Of a stretch of 64,000 bases of DNA, positions 62,359 through 64,000 are shown in pieces (the stretch's first letter is position 1; each line of letters opens with the position of its first letter). The DNA is from Arcobacter sp. Lineage in GTDB: Bacteria; Campylobacterota; Campylobacteria; Campylobacterales; Sulfurimonadaceae. A program made the position numbers and the translations under genes. Location of the stretch: NCBI GenBank assembly GCA_024637195.1, contig JAGXFN010000006.1:62001-126000 (forward strand), in the 5' to 3' direction. Under the pieces are notes generated by a model. That model saw only the letters and a program-made list of their open reading frames with translations, had not been told where the DNA came from and did not search any database.

Positions 62359-63297
62359 ATGAAGATGTTTGAATATTTTTCAAGGTTTGGGCAAAAAACA
62401 ACAGAAGGTATCACTCTTGAGATAGAGAAACGAGATGTCAATGCGATGAAAGATGCTGGAGAGGAACTGCGCGAGCAGGTGCAAAAAGATCTTCAGCAAA
62501 AAACAGATGTTGTGGACAGACAGATCATGATGGTGTATGAAAAAAAGTTCAGAGACAGGTTTCAAAAACTCGGAAATCTCAATCAAAAGTGCCCTTATTG
62601 CGGGAATATCCACCGTTCATTGCATATGCGAGAAACAAAATGCACCCAGTGCAAAAAGATATTTATAGTACAAAAAAGAGTGCAGGACCTGGGTACGGCA
62701 GCCTTTATGACAGAGCAGAAAAAACAGTTTAATTTGCAATGGAAAGTGGTGAGCGATATAAAGAGATTCAAGCTCTTCTTAGCGCATGAGTTTGAATATA
62801 TTCAGAAAAAACTTCTAAAAGAGGGTAAAAGAAACCTGCAAGAGAGCGAGGTAATGCAGTCTCTTCTCGGTGCCTATGCAAAAAACTCACTCTCTGCGGG
62901 ACACTATCAGCTCTACAGTGCATTTATCTTCCACCAGGCTGAACTGATGCGAAGCGAACAGCGTTTTGCCGAAGCGTTGAGCTACTATTTTTATGTGCAT
63001 TTTCTGCATGCAAACGGAGTGAGTAACAGTGCTCAGTTTCAGGCTAATACACAGATGAACGAGGTGCTTAAAGAGCGCATCGGCGAACTTCTGGATCTGG
63101 GTGATCTGCAGATGAAAAAGATGAAGGGGCTTTATGATTACTCGATATTGTATCTTAACAGGTTTGATGTCAAACGTCTCAAGTCAGACCTTAACCAAAG
63201 CTACACCCTTCTGACCAAAGAGTTTCGTTTCAGCGATGAAGAAAAAGAGGGGATCAAGCCGATGCGCTCTTTTGTCCTGTATACGAAAGCGAGCTAG
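62359..63297 (+). CDS. Zinc-ribbon protein of unknown function
   Basis: A 312-aa cytoplasmic protein. The N-terminal third is charged and helical. A four-cysteine zinc ribbon follows (Cys78, Cys81 in CPYCGN; Cys95, Cys98 in CTQCKK). The C-terminal 200 residues are helical with a TPR-like part (HYQLYSAFIFHQAELMRSEQ). I do not recognise the family. ATG 62359 with AAGGAG 6 bases upstream is the likely start; an in-frame TTG at 62353 is poorer. Convergent with trpE. Confidence 0.7.
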   Translation: MKMFEYFSRFGQKTTEGITLEIEKRDVNAMKDAGEELREQVQKDLQQKTDVVDRQIMMVYEKKFRDRFQKLGNLNQKCPYCGNIHRSLHMRETKCTQCKKIFIVQKRVQDLGTAAFMTEQKKQFNLQWKVVSDIKRFKLFLAHEFEYIQKKLLKEGKRNLQESEVMQSLLGAYAKNSLSAGHYQLYSAFIFHQAELMRSEQRFAEALSYYFYVHFLHANGVSNSAQFQANTQMNEVLKERIGELLDLGDLQMKKMKGLYDYSILYLNRFDVKRLKSDLNQSYTLLTKEFRFSDEEKEGIKPMRSFVLYTKAS

Positions 63298-63307
63298 GCC
63301 TTTAGCC

Positions 63308-64000
63308 TCAGATATTTCGTTTTAGATCTTCCAAAGAACTGAGCAGGGCGCCTAGTTTGTTTCTGACCTCAAGATACTCTAATTCAGGAACTGAATCCGC
63401 AACAACGCCCGCGCCGGCTTGAAAGATGATGCGGTTTTTTTTGATCAAGGCCGTACGGATTGTGATTGCCGAGTCCATATTTCCGTCAAAACCAAAATAA
63501 CCGATGGCACCGGAATAAAATCCGCGTTTGAGCCCTTCATACTGTGCGATAAGCTGCATCGCTCGGATCTTCGGCGCGCCTGTCATCGTCCCTGCGGTAA
63601 AGGTAGCTGCAAAAAGATCAAACATATCTTTGTCCTCGTCCAATTGGGCAATAACATCAGTGACCATGTGCATAACATGCGAGTATCGCTCAACATGCAT
63701 CATGTCGTGCACTTTGACACTGCCTGTCTTGGCAACGCGGCTGACATCATTGCGCCCTAGATCGATCAGCATAAGATGCTCGGCGCGCTCTTTTGGGTCG
63801 CTCAGCAGCTCTTCTTCCATCTCGATGTCTTTTGCCAGTGTCAAACCCCGTTTTCTGGTCCCTGCTATAGGGCGAAGCAGGAGTTCTCTGTCTTGAAGAC
63901 GTATCATCACCTCCGGCGAGCTTCCCACAATAGAAAAATCTTCAAATTCGAGCAAAAACATATAGGGAGAGGGGTTTTTAGTACGCAAGACACGATAAAA
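63308..64000 (-). CDS. trpE: Anthranilate synthase component I, C-terminal part (runs off the window)
   Basis: Chorismate-binding domain converting chorismate to anthranilate with ammonia from TrpG. The visible 230 residues contain NPSPYMFLLEF, RPIAGTRKRG, LIDLGRNDVSRVAKTGSV, HMVTDVIAQL, FTAGTMTGAPKIRAMQLI and GAIGYFGFDGNMDSAITIRT. The NPSPY stretch favours TrpE over PabB. The N-terminal half lies beyond 64000, so start and leader are not visible. Confidence 0.92.
   Translation of the reverse strand, partial: FYRVLRTKNPSPYMFLLEFEDFSIVGSSPEVMIRLQDRELLLRPIAGTRKRGLTLAKDIEMEEELLSDPKERAEHLMLIDLGRNDVSRVAKTGSVKVHDMMHVERYSHVMHMVTDVIAQLDEDKDMFDLFAATFTAGTMTGAPKIRAMQLIAQYEGLKRGFYSGAIGYFGFDGNMDSAITIRTALIKKNRIIFQAGAGVVADSVPELEYLEVRNKLGALLSSLEDLKRNI

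Overview
The window looks like the chromosome of a free-living Campylobacterota (Epsilonproteobacteria) bacterium, probably near Sulfurimonas/Sulfuricurvum. This rests on protein character, not on a search. The clues are a long TrmB, FliW, a pgp1/pgp2 (csd4/csd6) cell-shape pair, an MSHA-type pilus locus, a ferredoxin:thioredoxin-reductase/rhodanese fusion, a Na+ pump oadGAB set, and promoters with a strong TATAAT but little -35. Genes are dense and often overlap by 4-8 bases.

Layout: 0-3.6 kb holds kdsB (cut by the window edge), diverging from trmN6 - ykgJ-like - TPR lipoprotein - trpC. At 3.6-6.3 kb a 7TM-DISM/GGDEF gene sits between yqeY and a decayed copy of the yqeY 3' end. At 6.3-15.5 kb are flgH behind a sigma-54 type promoter, a transglutaminase-like exported protein, a SulP transporter, valS, fliW and a UvrD/Rep-type helicase. 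From 30.5 down to 15.5 kb on the minus strand runs a very tight gene string: rplI-hslV-hslU-era-pgp2-pgp1-mshI-J-K-L-M-N-(unknown)-mshE-mshG. It joins translation and proteostasis genes, peptidoglycan-trimming shape enzymes and the MSHA-type assembly machine, with no pilin genes in view.

At 30.5-35.1 kb are the FTR/rhodanese protein, argG, and a flaG-fliD-fliS operon with a sigma-28 type promoter. At 35.2-47.4 kb are MFS, APC and MATE transporters, pcm, the trmB-ftsE-ftsX-envC-like division cluster, an FnIII lipoprotein, an RluD-type pseudouridine synthase and rodA, followed by a tRNA with anticodon CAT.

From 47.7 to 51.5 kb, just after the tRNA, is the clearest accessory region. It is a mosaic of REP-associated (Y1/HUH) transposase elements with 24-base inverted ends, in nested copies. 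Two unrelated cargo segments lie between element ends: an AT-rich exported protein of unknown function followed by a truncated gene, and a GC-richer gene fusing a COOH-NH2 amidoligase domain to a class-I glutamine-amidotransferase (peptidase C26) domain. From 51.5 to 54.5 kb follow small exported or membrane proteins, including a caspase-fold protein whose catalytic Cys is Ala, a lytic transglycosylase and a nuclease-fold remnant.

At 54.5-64 kb are ppa, oadG-oadA-oadB, a PAS/degenerate GGDEF protein, dnaJ, recR, aroE, a zinc-ribbon protein and trpE (cut by the window edge). No CRISPR array, rRNA operon or obvious defence island was seen.
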